Assembly (NCBI GenBank): GCA_022385755.1
Contig: MU278355.1
Coordinates: forward strand, 438,974-502,973
Source: Trametopsis cervina
Lineage: Eukaryota; Basidiomycota; Agaricomycetes; Polyporales; Irpicaceae
Direction of reading: 5' to 3'
Length of the DNA stretch: 64,000 nt
Position 1 is the first letter of the stretch. Each line of letters begins with the position of its first letter. This document shows, one piece after another, positions 12,285 to 24,205 of the stretch. A program made the translations under genes and the position numbers. Below the pieces are notes generated by a model. The model ran no database searches and was not told the DNA's origin. It saw only the letters and a list, made by a program, of their open reading frames with translations.

Positions 12285-14177
12285 ATGGAAGCCGACCACG
12301 AGAAGAGTGGGAAGCAGGATGCACTCCCTTCTGAAGATCTCCCTGATGACCGCACATTGAACGAGAAGGTGGTACTCCAGGCAATATCGGCAACGGATAG
12401 CAAGGCGCCGTCTTCGGAAAATATTGTACTGGCAACATCCATCCCCGACGGTGGTCTCGAGGCATGGCTGGTAGTGCTAGCAGTGAGTACCCGGAGTCAT
12501 AGTCTCGTTCAAATGCTGATTGGTGTACGTCTGCAGGGTTATTGTGCGACTTTCGCAGCCTTTGGCTTCATTAACGCATGGGGTGTATGTTTATGCTTCC
12601 TCTAGCTGTCCTAACGTCTTTCTCTCTGACTCGTGTTCCATTTCTAAAGGTCTTCCAGGAGTACTACGAGCAGAACACGTTGAGCAACAAGACGCCATCG
12701 ATAATGTGAGCGTTAGCATACCTGGGTGTCGAAGCTATCGTTTATCACAGCCCTAAAGCTCGTGGATAGGTTCTGTACAGGTGTGTGGCAAGCAATCTTG
12801 CACAAAACACAAACTGATGAATAGCGCTTAGTATGCATTGGTCTTTATGCCTGGCCTTCTCGTCGGCCGCTTGTTCGACAGAGGATATCTCAGGCTCCCC
12901 GTCGCAATAGCCTCGGCAGGTCTTATTACCGCAACGTTCTTAGTTGCACAATGCACGCAATATTGGCATTTCCTTCTTTGCCAGGGCTTCTTTACCGGTG
13001 TAAGGACCTTGCTGTCATTATTTTGCACCTAACTCAAGCGTTATACTTCGTAGCTCTCTGCAGGTATCATCATCATTGCCAGCCTGACAGTGATCCCACA
13101 TTGGTTCAAGGCGAAGCGTGGGATCGCGTTCGGCATGATTACCGTCGGAGCGAGTTTTGGAGGTGTGGTGTATCCAATCGCGGCTAGGAAGCTTATCCCT
13201 CTCGTCGGGTCAGCTGCCTATACGCTACGCCTCTTCTCTTAAGATACTAACGCAGAATGGTCCAGATTGCAATGGACGATGCGAATACTTGGCTTCATCC
13301 ATCTATTTCTTCTCGTTCCCGTCAATGCATTCATGAGGCGCCGCCTTCCCATCTCCAAAGAACCACACCCGTTGTCATTGAGTGCGTTCAGGAATCCGGC
13401 CTTTTCACTTTACTGTGCGGGTGGCTTCACAACCTTCCTGGGACTCTACACCGTGCGTCATCTGCTTGATGCAATTGATTTCAGTCCAGAGCTAACTGTG
13501 TGGGCAGGTCCTTACTTATATTAGTGTTAGTGCGCGTGCAGCCGGCATTCCAGACAACTTTTCGTTTTATTATGTCGCCATCGCAAATGCTGGTGGTATC
13601 TTAGGGAGATTTGCCTTTGGACGCATAGGCGACCGATTTGGTACTCGCTATTTTTCGTCCACCTGAAAGCATGCTAACTGATAAACCTTCAGGTCCGCTA
13701 ACCACAATCGCTCCCGCTACCTTCCTTGCTGGTATCCTAACGTACGTATGGCCTTTCGTGACTTCCAAAGGAGGCCTGATTGCTCTCGGCCTCGTCTATG
13801 GGTGAGATCTACATTATTCACTTGTAGCTATTCTCAATAAGTGTCCAGAGTGGCAAGTGGAGGCTTTTTGGCTCTGTTCGGTGCCCCGACCGTTCAGATG
13901 GGCGAGCTGAAGGAGAACCCTACACGTCTGGGCTTGTTCTTGACATGCATGTCCTTGGGAGCTCTTGCTGGTCCGCCTATATCCGGTGCTATACTTAATA
14001 GCTCCGGGGGATTTACCCTTGTCGGTGTATGGGCTGGTAAGGTTCAAGTACGGTCTGTTCAACAACGAATTCTGAACGCATTCACTGGTTTACGCAGGTA
14101 CCGTCGTAATGGTCTCCGTCGTGTTTTTCTTCCTTTCAAGACATTTCCAACTTAAAGCTACACCTAATAGAGCATAA
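12285..14177 (+). CDS. MFS transporter, monocarboxylate-transporter (MCH) type
   Basis: Twelve-helix permease of the plasma membrane, major facilitator superfamily, MCT/MCH branch (fungal members include riboflavin and monocarboxylate-like carriers). A charged cytosolic N terminus (about 45 residues) precedes DGGLEAWLVVLAGYCATFAA, the MCT-type first-helix signature; then GLLVGRLFDRGYLRLPV, TVIPHWFKAKRGIAFGMITV, a central loop, GILGRFAFGRIGDRFG and GLFLTCMSLGALAGPPISGA. At least eight introns of 45-60 nt were placed; all keep frame. The stop TAA is at 14175-14177. Substrate cannot be read from sequence. It converges on a second MCT-type gene 176 bases away, but the two proteins are divergent and are not a recent duplication. 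Confidence 0.88.
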
Positions 14178-14353
14178 CAATTCGGACTATAATTCATCAT
14201 ACCAACTCATGCATGTAGAGATTTATGTATTGAGAGCACTACCGCTGTTGCACAATTTGAATTGACGCCACAAAGCCTTTGGCACAATAAGACCAAACAC
14301 TGTAGAATGCCTAACCCAGCCGTCCCACAACCGTGACTATCTCTACGGACATG

Positions 14354-16224
14354 TCACATAGCACCCTCTGGAATGCTGCTATGCTCTCGAGCGCGAGCAC
14401 GCTTTTCGAAGCCCCAGCCAACCAATGCTACCACTGCGGCTGCCGCAAAGCAGACTCCGGTGTACACAATCATAGCATGATAATGTCCTTCGGCAACGCC
14501 AAAACCCGAAGATACATGCTTATGCTCCAGAGTGGAGGCAACAGAACTGTGCCGTTGCAGAGCAGTTGATATTGGAGTGGAGAGTATGTTGCCAATTCCG
14601 CGCGTAACGAGAAGGAAGCTGAACAACGTGGTAGACAACGAAGGGTCATCCTCTGAAACCCATGGTCAGATTGAGAACAGCCGAGATGACGGAGAACTCA
14701 ACTGGCAATGGGATTAACGAACCCATACCACATGCTAGACCACCCACCAGCGGTGCTGCCGTACACAATGCCGTACACAAGTATACCGGCAAGTGAGTAA
14801 GATAATACACCCCATAGGACAAAAGTGGACAAGCAAGCTCCTATGAGTGAGGCGATGGCCAGTAGCCAAATATCGAATTTGTCGGAAAGCCAGCCCATGG
14901 TCGTGCCGGCAACTATCGATACGCCACTGTAGAGTGTGAGCGCTAACGAGGACTGGAAGGGACTTAGACCGAGAGACGACGCAAAAGCTATGGATTCGAG
15001 AATAGGTGAGTTATATGGTGGAAATGAACAGATACGAGACTTACTGGGCAGCCACGTGAGAGGAATGAAATATCCGAAACTTTGGATGGTGTTCATAGTG
15101 ATGAAAAACCAGAAGGTCTTGTTATACAGCCACTTGCGTGACGAAGATCGAGGGGCGGGGCCGTGCACACGAGATTCAGGTAAACGTGCTTTCATGAAGG
15201 AAAGCACGGGGACCAGACATATGAACACACATATCGCATACGCCCTTGTGGTTTTCATGACTCCGAACCGCGAGATGAGCGACGGCAGGGTTAGAGGGAA
15301 TAGGACACCGCCAGTATTTGCGCCTAAATGGATTGCGCAAGGGTCATTAATAGAACAGAGATGAAACGTCAATTATGTTTTATAGCTGACCTGCAAATAC
15401 AATCCCATTCGCAAGGCCACGCTTCTTCACGAACCACTCTGACATGTAAGAAATTACAGGAGCATAGACGAGGGCTGGTAGAATATAACGTAAGCAAGAT
15501 GGGAGGAAATCAATTGAAGGATTCTTACATCCACCGACAGCAAAAAGCACGCCTTGAAGAGCCACCAAAGACGGGACCTATAATAATTCTAGCTTTAGGA
15601 ACCTCCTGACAGACCGAGCAACACGCTGTAAACGCACATCGGTGGTAAAACTTGCCGCAACGAGGCTGGCGCTGCACGTAATTGTACCTATCCATGTGTA
15701 TACACGGCGCAGACGCGGATACCATTGCATGGTTGGATATATAACCAGAGCTAATTGCAAGAACGAGTCAGAGATCTGACCATCTGAGCGAATTTGAGTC
15801 AGCTCACATGAGAAATACATGATTCCAGTACACAGCGTCCCAACCAGTGGTAGCAGAGAACTGGCTCGGGCTTGATTGGTATATACTGGGTCGCGCAGAT
15901 ATACTGCCAGCAGGACTCCATATGAACCCGGAAAGCCCCATATGAGAATTTCAACTAAAAATGCGGCAATAAGCTGATGAGAGTAGGTCAGTTCGTCATC
16001 ATACCGTTCAATAAATAAGACGTTCTTACCAGAGCCCACGCTTGGAAACCTCCGTCCACTTGCCCCAGTGAGCTCTCATGCCTAGAACTGCCGGGATATT
16101 CTTCGTCGCCTGATGAGTATGCGCCAGTACGCACGTCCCCATGCGCCAGATGATCTAGCGTATATGGACCATCCACCGACAAATGAGACGCGGAATGGAT
16201 GTTATCTAGCTCATGGGATTCCAT
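14354..16224 (-). CDS. MFS transporter, monocarboxylate-transporter type (second, divergent)
   Basis: A second MCT-type permease, convergent with the one ending at 14177. N terminus MESHELDNIHSASHLSVDG is cytosolic; DGGFQAWALLIAAFLVEILI opens helix 1 with FPGSYGVLLAVY. YMSEWFVKKRGLANGIVFAG is the intracellular loop signature, ANTGGVLFPLTLPSLISRFG follows, and the C-terminal half begins at YNKTFWFFITMNTIQSFGYF and ends in LVTRGIGNILSTPISTAL. At first sight frames look broken around 15,540-15,800, but GT-AG introns there restore a continuous helix 3-4 segment (TDVPSLVALQGVLFAVGG, then SLVYAPVISYMSEWF), so it reads as intact. Substrate unknown. ATG at 16224 is the first in frame. Confidence 0.85.
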
Positions 16225-16574
16225 GGTTTAGACAGGGTGCCTTCAGGAGATGTATCGCAAGCCGAGACTCACCTAAAGGATATGTTTTGACCAGTGACTC
16301 ATTCAGGCGCCACGTTCATAGCCGTCGCGGTGTGATTAAAAATGTCATATCATTCAACACGGCTTGAGAAGTGTCCACATTGAAACAGTCATGTTATAGG
16401 GAAGGTGTGTGCGCAATGAAAGCTTGAGGGCAGAAAATAGAGGAGAAAGTCAGGAGTTTCGTCTTCACAAGCCCAAATTAGGAAGTATATCACGTAAATA
16501 CGCATTTCAAGTTCTCCCAGGAATGTTGACAGCGTCCTCCTCTTCCCTTACCTCCTCCTGGTAGAGGCAACAAA
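16225..16574. promoter_or_regulatory. Divergent promoter between MFS gene and TIM50
   Basis: 350 bases between two divergently transcribed starts. No TATA box is obvious on the TIM50 side; a C/T-rich tract (CCTCCTCTTCCC) lies just before its ATG. Confidence 0.35.
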
Positions 16575-18349
16575 ATGAACCCTGCGTTGCTGATTCGTAC
16601 GAATCTGCGCAGAAATGCGATCTCTCAAACTCTGAGATACTTCGCCTCACGCCCACCTCCTCCGAAGGTCCCGAATACACCCAAACCTACTAATGACACG
16701 TCTCCGCCTCCCGTGAACCCTGCCGCGGAGATCGGCCAAGAGGCTGCTGCTAGCAAACCGATATCGGAACTACCGAGCTTGGACTTTGCGCCAGGGGAAG
16801 GACCGCAATATGAGAGAACGGGTGCCAAATCTTCAAAAGACTCTCTGTCAAGTATAGAAAGGAAACGCCGGTATATGGGAAGAGTGACGATGGGGGCTCT
16901 GCTACTTGGGGCCGGTGCTGCAACGTGGTATTCCGGAAGAGAATGGGAGGAGGATGAACTGAAACAGCTTCGGATGGTATGTGGTTCACTTGTATTCCCT
17001 AACATCTGGTTGACGAAATATCTCGTGACTAGAAACTGGAAGATGCACCAAACACTCGCTGGGGGCGGACGAGGCAGCGTTTCACTGGTCTTTTCGGTGT
17101 ACGTTGTCGATTATATCTTCGGACATCGGACACTAACTGCGATCCATTGTCCAGACCTTCACCGAGCCTCTATGGCCTGAATTATTGCCGCCACCCCTAC
17201 CCCCTCCACACCAAAAACCATACACACTGCTTGTCTCTCTAGACGATCTACTCATAACGTCTACATGGGATGTAAGTTCCTCAGCTTTTGAAGCTTGGAC
17301 ATGTCACTAAGGATCTTGTGGTAGCGTCAACATGGGTGGAGGACGGCGAAGCGGCCGGGAGCGGATTACTTCATTGCTTATCTCTCCCAGTTCTATGAGG
17401 TTGTTCTCTTCACGACCCAATATCACTACGTGCGTGTTTTGCATATCGCACCTATATTCAATCCTCACACGAGTGATACAGACTGCTATGCCTATTGTGG
17501 AGAAACTCGATCCGTACCAGTTTTGGATACAATACAGGCTATTCCGTGATGCTACACGTTCCGTGAATGGACAGCCCGTGAAGGTAAGCGTGCAGCTGCC
17601 TGCACTAATTTCACGGCTTACGTGCCCCTTAGGATTTGTCCTACCTCAACCGAGACTTGTCGAAGGTCATCTTGTTGGATACGCACCCCGAACATGTATC
17701 TGCACAACCCGAGAATGCCATCGTTCTACCAAAGTGGAGTGGCCAGCCAGGGGACAAGGGTCTAGTGGCTATGATACCCTTCCTAGAATGTATGTGAACG
17801 TTTGCAAATCAGAACATGCGAAGTAACATTAACCATAATCCTCCCCCAGCCATTGCCATCTACAAATCACCTGACGTTCGTCCGATCTTGCAAGCATACC
17901 AAGGCAAGGATATTCCCCTCGAGTATGCGAAGAAGGAAGCAGAGGCGAAGCAGAGACATATCGAAGAATGGGAGAAGAGTCACAAGGGTGTTGTAAGTGG
18001 CTTCACCCTTAGCGGACTTTTTGGAAAATCACCGGTACGTTGCGTTATTCGTATATCTGAGCCGGAGAACTCATCCTTGGGCTCTCAGTCCACCCCGACC
18101 GCGCCTGGCTCCAAGGTTCCGCTGACATACTTAGAACAAAAGCGAATCGAGGCGCAGAGCATGTACCGTGAGGAGCAGGCTTACATCGCTGCGAACAAGG
18201 ACAACTTCGATAAGTTGATCAAGGAAGAGCAGCAGGCTCTGGAGAGGCAGATGCCCAACACATTCCTCGGTGCAGTGGGGGCTATGTTCGGACCACCTCA
18301 GCCTCCTGCTCAATCTTCAGAGAACTCTCCCGCTTCTGGAAGCTCCTAA
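16575..18349 (+). CDS. TIM50: Mitochondrial import translocase subunit Tim50
   Basis: Inner-membrane receptor of the TIM23 complex that hands presequence proteins from TOM to the channel. An Arg-rich, acid-poor presequence ([20 protein letters not shown]) is followed by a Pro-rich linker, one membrane span near residues 105-121 ([16 protein letters not shown]) and the FCP1/NIF-like domain in the intermembrane space: [89 protein letters not shown] and [10 protein letters not shown]. As in other Tim50 proteins the phosphatase DxDx motif is degenerate. A coiled C-terminal tail ([19 protein letters not shown]) ends the protein. Six or more short introns. Confidence 0.95.
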
Positions 18350-18730
18350 AGCTATTGTCTCACCTCACCCTTTTTGTGACTTATCACGAACATCACCACT
18401 CACGCACATATCACTGGCACAGACGATCAGTTCTCGTTATGATGAGTAGATGATCATCCGCGGCCTGGCTATCTAACCCTACCTACATCTCACCGTACTG
18501 GTGTTGTTAATGTTACTAGACCTAATATCGATGTTTGGCCAGAGTTTCGTTCAGCAGCTTCCGAAACTATTGAATAAAGACCCCATCAGTATCTTTGGTA
18601 TGATGGATAGGTACGACGTTCGTTATCCACGCATCTTGAAACACTTACTCGACAGACGATGGGTTGTGCTGCGAAGCTAAACGTCAGGTATTGATAACAA
18701 CGGTGTACGGAGCTGTCTTACCCCTAGAAA
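18350..18730. other. Intergenic region between convergent TIM50 and CBM1 gene ends
   Basis: 3' flanks of two convergent genes. I see no coding signal. A possible AATAAA-type poly(A) signal (GAATAAAGA) lies near 18,570 on the plus strand. Confidence 0.35.
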
Positions 18731-19156
18731 TCACACATCGGTGGTAACCGGGTGAGTCGTTTGCGAAGTGAAATCCGTGACTATAGTCGTGGTGACTGTT
18801 TTGCTGCTAGTCGTCGTAGATAAGGGAGGCAAGCATTGGTAGAACCCTGTGAGACGAATTTTAAGATCATGCAGAGCTTCGGGCTTCAATCGAAGTCGCA
18901 CAATAGTTCAGTTCAACACACTCCAAACTACCGGATATCAGTTTTGTGATCAGCTACTTCTTGGGCTCGCCTTACTCACCCAGCGGCGCATTCTGTCGGG
19001 GGAAACCCAATTCCTCCGCCTGCGGTCGAAAGATGAATCAGCCACGACACTACAAGTTTGTGAAGTGCATAAATACACACATTGCTGCCATATGGCGCTT
19101 TGAGCAGCTGCGAGGTGCACAAGTGCACAGAGCGAAAAGCCAAGCATGAACTTCAT
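18731..19156 (-). CDS. Small secreted CBM1 (cellulose-binding) protein
   Basis: Four exons on the minus strand, none long enough to stand out alone. Exon 1 (ATG 19156) encodes a signal peptide MKFMLGFSLCALVHLAAA then QSAIWQQ. Successive GT-AG junctions give WQQCGGIGFPPTECAAG, LECVELNYW and FYQCLPP, which together form a complete CBM1 with four cysteines and the aromatic platform residues (W, F, Y). A Thr/Ser-rich tail (STTTSSKTVTTTIVTDFT) follows and TGA 18733-18731 closes a product of about 85 residues with no catalytic domain. It could be a true CBM-only secreted protein (known in some fungi), a truncated remnant of a CBM1 enzyme, or one with further exons I could not find. The signal-peptide-plus-CBM1 start resembles the CE16 genes at 36 and 39 kb. 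Confidence 0.7.
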
Positions 19157-20145
19157 AGCGTGTATGTGTGGGTGCGTATAGGCTTGCAGAAGGTTGTCGG
19201 TCCCCCTTCTTATAATCCTCTTAGTTCAGCTCGACGGAAAAGCAGGCAGCGCGTAGTTGACCTGGACGGACCTTACTCGGATGTCGCTGCTATGTATCTT
19301 GCCGTAATCGTATGTCGTGTCCGATACTCGCTCTGCATAACTCGTTCATGTTCTACAAAAATACATATTGGGGATTTTTCATGGAAGAGTAGCGGAGGTA
19401 TACCCACGTACAAGGGTATGGCACTGAATTATACATGACAGTTTGAAGCCGATAGCGCTCGCTGCGCGGGTAGGTTTGGCGACGAAACCTTCGGATGCTG
19501 TCTTGGCACGCATTCTGGCCAACAACTGGGCTATGGGCGGATTACCAATACATTTGCCAAGCACATTCTGAGGGAGTCCTGTATGGCGGTGGTAGGTCGG
19601 ATCCTTGTAGCCGCCATATCCTGCGGGATTGACTTTACTGCAAGACACTCAACTTCATCGTTGGGGCAGATGACCACTATCATGAGATCCCTCGAACCCG
19701 CGTTTCAACGAGGGTAGAGCAGGCCTGTACAAGATTCAATATGTGCTTCGGGAACGTCACGATCCGGCATGAAACGACTCACATTTCACAGGCCTCGCGA
19801 CCTTGCCAACCGTAGTTCGCACTGATAGTGTCTACAACAAACTATGCACGTAGCGTCAATGGAGATGGCAGATTTAGTATAGCAACAAGACATACCAGAT
19901 AACACTAGTGATCCTCGTGAGCCGCATAACACAAGAATATAAGACTAAACATGTCTCTTGGTCAGCGTTTGAGAATAGTTGTTATTTGGTTGCTGCGTTG
20001 TGGGTGGCTTGCGTCACGAATCAATGACCGAATAGTTTGATGGAGCGGACGCACGCTGATTACATAATTGCTTCTGGCTTTGCCACCTACAGTCGACACC
20101 ACTATGCCACCGCCAAATTATTCCTAACTTACTACTGAACACCAC
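19157..20145. other. Intergenic region, no gene recognised
   Basis: About 1 kb upstream of both the CBM1 gene and CMC4. A minus-strand frame at 19379-19648 has no recognised family and no convincing splice partners. Region is otherwise unremarkable. Confidence 0.35.
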
Positions 20146-20492
20146 ATGAAGGCCTCAAAGGTTAGTGAAGGGTCAATCACTGTATTGTTGGACAGTGTTG
20201 ACATTCCTCCATAGACCTCCAGCGAGGCCTGTCAGGCGCAAGGTTAGCCGCTTGTCTGGGGTGCCGTACCATCGCTGTTGAACAATCCGACGTGGTCTAT
20301 ATAGCGTGCGACCTGCAGGCGTGTCTCAATAAGAACACATATTCACCTGACGCGTGTTCCAAGCATATGCGCGACCTCTATGTCTGTTGTGCACGGATGT
20401 ATGACGAAACAAACGACAAGGGAGAATCTACAGCATGCCCGATGCCTAGCGTGACTCGTAGATGGCTGAAGGCACACCCTGTAGATAAATGA
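20146..20492 (+). CDS. CMC4: Twin Cx9C mitochondrial protein CMC4
   Basis: Small intermembrane-space protein of the CHCH family imported by Mia40. Three exons: ATG AAG GCC TCA AAG | TCC-type exon (TSSEACQAQ) | the long last exon, with GT-AG introns at about 20161-20216 and 20245-20304. The joined product, roughly 75 residues, has C-(9)-C twice: CQAQACDLQAC and CSKHMRDLYVCC, plus the extra Cys and CPMPS segment that distinguish Cmc4/p8-MTCP1 from other Cx9C proteins. The start codon and the first twin cysteine lie in tiny exons, so a single-frame view shows only the C-terminal half. Function in the family: poorly defined, linked to respiratory-chain biogenesis. Confidence 0.85.
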
Positions 20493-21359
20493 TACACGTG
20501 AGCAGCTTATGCATGGCCTACCGTCGATACAGGTTCACTCATTGCCAACCTCTCAGGTTGAATTGCTAGAGGATCTACACGGATGTCTACCTCGGTTGTA
20601 TCATGACAGCCATACGTATATATATGACTACTCAAAGATTGTGGATACTATAATTTGCTAAATTCACAGCACGCTCTCGAAGTGGGTGTCCAGACACCGA
20701 TATTTATAGCAACTACGTTTGGCTGGTGATAAAGCAAAAGAATCATGTGAATGCCAAATGGTTGGTCAGTCCGGCAGGTAGAAGACTGCGATAACTGATA
20801 CTGTGGCTCTGCGACAGCCCAAGTCCTCGACGACGGTATTGTAATGCGCCTCGCTATTCGGATATCTGGTGAGTAAGCTTCCTGAACACGAGCATGAACG
20901 TGATGGGATCAGAAAAAATGACCTCAGGCACAACCGTTTGAGTCTATCTTGTGTTTCACGGAGATTGGATGATAGACTCAAACGTTCACAAGCGGATGCA
21001 GACTGGAAAGCTCATGGTTACGCAAGTCATTTTGATGACCAATGCACAGACAGTGCACCAGTAGGGGGCTTACTAATGTTGCACCAAGTATGCCATTCCC
21101 GACGCGGAACACATCTCGATGGCTCGTCTGCGCTGCGGAAAGATAGATTGTGGTTGATAGCCACATCTATACGCCCGTTCGATCAAAGTCGATGTCGACC
21201 AGCTAGGTCTTGGTAAGCGAAGGCAAGCGAAGGACGACGAACACGTAGGTCATGATATTCGGAATTTGGGAAGGTATAAAAGCTCGCTGTTCTTTTTCGT
21301 TTCAAACACTCATCTACCATCCTCCGAAGTTCACTGAGCCCCTATACACTACACGCAAT
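20493..21359 (+). promoter_or_regulatory. Intergenic region with TATA box of the GST gene
   Basis: A TATAAAA box at 21275-21281 is about 79 bases upstream of the GST start. The rest has no supported gene; a frame at 20869-21216 lacks family features. Confidence 0.45.
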
Positions 21360-22307
21360 ATGTCGCACGGCAAACAGTTCACTCTCTACACCCATGCTCG
21401 TGGTCCGAATGGATGGTAAGGACATGTTTAGCATCCGCTACGACTATGGCTAATGTTTTGTAACATAGGAAAGTCGCTATGGTTCTGGAGGAGCTTGGCT
21501 TGACGTTCGAGGAAATATTCCTTGACTTCGCCAAGGGCGAGCATAAGGATCCTTCGCACACCAAGTACAACCCAAACGGTCGTATTCCGACCCTTATCGA
21601 CCACAAAAACAACGATTTCGTTCTCTGGTATGTGTTATGACACGGATTTTCGATATGCTGTTAAACGCACCACCTTCCGCTCGCAGGGAGTCCTGTGCCA
21701 TCCTTCTCTATCTTGTGGAGAAATATGACACCGAGCACAAGATCTCGGTTGAAGACTTCGGTGACAGGATGGTTCAGCAACAGTGGCTGTTTTATCAGGC
21801 CTCCGGCCAGGGGTAAGCTCTACTCGCAAAATTTAGCTAGGTCGATAAGCTTACGCAGCTATAGCCCTTATTTCGGCCAAGTAGGGTGGTTCAAACTCTT
21901 CTCTCCTCCCCCACGCAATACCGAAGTTATTGAGCGGTATCAGAAGGAGATTCTCCGTGTCTTTGGTGTCCTGGATGGCGTCCTGTCCAAGCAAGAATGG
22001 CTGGCCGGAAACAAGTGCACCATTGCCGATATTTCCTATGTGATGTAAGTTTATCGGCGTAATCTTTCATGTACCGTCGCTGACTTCACCCATTCAATAG
22101 GTGGAATCTCACTGCGATAAAGATGCTCGTCAATGACTACAACGAATTTAACCTCGAGAAAGACTTCCCCGCCCTTGCCAAGTAGGTTCTCTCTCTCGGT
22201 GACTCCGAAATATCGCTAATTTTGCATTCAGGTGGCATAACAAAGTTGTCAGCAGACCTGCTGTAGCGCATACCGTTGGCAGATGGGCCAGCGGGTTGGC
22301 ACACTAA
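21360..22307 (+). CDS. Glutathione S-transferase, Ure2p-like
   Basis: Cytosolic GST conjugating glutathione to electrophiles or reducing peroxides. Six exons. N-terminal thioredoxin fold: FTLYTHARGPNGWKVAMVLE, LTFEEIFLDFAKGEHKDP, YNPNGRIPTLIDHKNNDFVL (cis-Pro loop) and WESCAILLYLVEKYD (the ES pair that binds the glutathione gamma-glutamyl group). C-terminal helical domain: QQWLFYQASGQGPYFGQ, RYQKEILRVFGVLDGVLSKQ, EWLAGNKCTIADISYVMWN (N-capping box). This is the pattern of Ure2-like GSTs, which are expanded in wood-decay basidiomycetes. The N-terminal active residue is not obvious; Asn or Ser rather than Tyr is usual in this class. Length about 220 residues, normal. Confidence 0.92.
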
Positions 22308-22629
22308 ACACAGCCTTCTCAGGTGTTGGCTCGTTTCTTTCACAGATCAGAAATAAATATAGATATGTTTGTATCGTTTGTCGAGACGAATTCGAATTCC
22401 TCATGAGCGCGTCACCCCAGCGTTAGTGATCACCGGATGTATACCCCGACAGCATGCGGAGAACTCCCACAGACTTTATCGTGTGCTTCTTTGTAATCAG
22501 TTGGATGAATCCGGATGCTTGCGGTCTTGCACTTTAAATACGAGCAGTCCGGCCAGTTTCAGGCAGGACTTCGAACTCGCATCGAAGCTTTGTGGGCGGT
22601 CATCACACTGATTTCAAACCAAAGCCATC
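22308..22629. promoter_or_regulatory. Short intergenic region upstream of the SDR gene
   Basis: 322 bases between GST stop and SDR start, same strand. TTTAAATAC near 22,533 is the only A/T-rich promoter candidate. Confidence 0.3.
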
Positions 22630-23815
22630 ATGTCACCCCGTCCAATCATTGTTATCGCAGGCATCGGAAACGGCACTGGTGGGTCAATGTGTCTCCAAGT
22701 ATACATGAATGGATTGTTGATGATGCTAAACATAGGTACCGGCGGGTACACTGCGTGAGACTATATAGATCTCTTCCCACTTATACCTACTGATAAACTT
22801 TCAGGCGTGCCTTCTCCAAAGAGCTTGGATATGTGACAGCCTTGATCGCTAAGAACAAAGACAACCTCGAGAGCTTGGCCAACGAGATCAAGCAATCCGG
22901 CGGAGATGTGCGTCGTCGCAGTCTTATTCTTCTCAGTTGTATTGTACACACTAATGCCATTGTGCGCATATATTGACAGGCCATCTACTATGCCGTTCCG
23001 GAATACACATATGAAGAGATGGAGAAGGCCTTCGCATACTTCCAGGAGCAGTTACCGAACGATGAAATCCGCGCCGCACTGTGGAACGTTACAGAGGCAG
23101 TCCGCAAGCCGTTCCTTGAAATCAAGAAGGAAGAAATCCAGAAGATGTCCGATGCTGACCTTGTCGCCGGGTTTGGCTTCGCTCAAGAGGCCGTGAGGAT
23201 CTTCAAGAAGAACGAGTACGTAGCTATGATCTGCTCACGGCCGCTATCTAATGCCTGAGGTTTTGTCGTGGACTAGGGTGAACGAACACGGCAAGAGAGG
23301 CTTCCTCGCCTTCACCAGTGCTACTGGGGCCAAACGCGGATCGCCGAACTGCACGATCTCGTCCCCGGGGAAATTCGCTATACGCGGGCTCTCGCAGAGC
23401 ATAGCTAAGGAGCTGAAAGGGGACGACATACATGTGAGTGGGGGATGAAACCAGATGTGTTTGCTTTGCTGAGCATAGATGCAGGTTTCGCACGCGATCA
23501 TCGATGGGATGATACTCACCGAACGGTGGAAGGTTGCCTTCGGTGACGAATGGTATGCTAAGAAAGCAGGGGACGAGAGAAGCCGTGTCCATCCGGCCAG
23601 TATAGCGAAGGTGAGCACAGACTGCGTCCTTCGTTCGTTCTTCTGGGACTCATCGTATCGGCATTCAGGCGTACGTTTATCTCGCCCAGCAGGACCCATC
23701 TGGCTGGACCTGGGAACTCGATTGTAAGTGCAGGAAAGATGTGAAGAGAATCAAAATGCCTAGCTGACGTGTGGTTCCTGTAGTGCGCCCCTCGTATGAG
23801 ACTTGGACCTGGTAG
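22630..23815 (+). CDS. Divergent short-chain dehydrogenase/reductase-like protein
   Basis: Rossmann-fold protein of the SDR superfamily assembled from eight exons. The nucleotide site reads GIGNGTGTGGYTARAFSKEL. A helical middle carries NVTEAVRKPFLEI, then the beta-strand GKRGFLAFTSATGAKRGSP. At the catalytic position the text is TISSPGKFAIRGLSQSIAKE: the Lys of YxxxK is present but the Tyr is Ser. Other SDRs with SAKFALRGLAQS motifs likewise lack the Tyr, so this is a recognised divergent branch, not decay. GIHVxHxxIDG is conserved (DIHVSHAIIDGMI). The C terminus ends LRPSYETWTW. Substrate unknown. The stop TAG is at 23813-23815. Confidence 0.8.
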
Positions 23816-24205
23816 ATCAGGAAAGGCACGTTTAAACGGTAGGAACCACCCTCAACCGTAGATGTGACGCGGCTCGGCTCTGCGTGGCGCGAATCTGGAA
23901 ATGTTAATCATAGATACATATTTTCTGATACAACATATTCACCAGAGAAATGTTATGTTCTATCTCGTTCGCACTTTGCTATTGATTGTCACCTGAAAAT
24001 GACGAACAGTGCCAATTGGGGTCTTTTAATCGGATTTCGGACGACCGTTCTCTGCTCTTAGGGAGACTCATTGATTACGGAAGCCCGCGGTTGGTAATAT
24101 ACTGGTACATGGTTGAGAAATGAGCATGATAGAACGACACTACGCAGACAGCTCATTGTCAAATCAGGTAACGCGATGCTTTGTAAACAGTACTCACCAA
24201 ACAGA
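23816..24205. other. Intergenic region between convergent SDR and GPPGWWFD gene 1
   Basis: Part of it (about 24,080-24,205) resembles 26,770-26,892, the 3' flank of the second copy of the neighbouring family, and includes a conserved GTGAGT-type sequence just after each stop codon, perhaps a 3'UTR intron donor. Confidence 0.4.

Noticed and set aside
15540..15800. Apparent frameshift in the second MFS gene
   Set aside because: GT-AG introns restore TDVPSLVALQGV and SLVYAPVISYM with no loss, so it is intact.
19379..19648. 89-codon minus frame in the TIM50-CMC4 interval
   Set aside because: No recognised family and no consistent splice junctions to neighbours.
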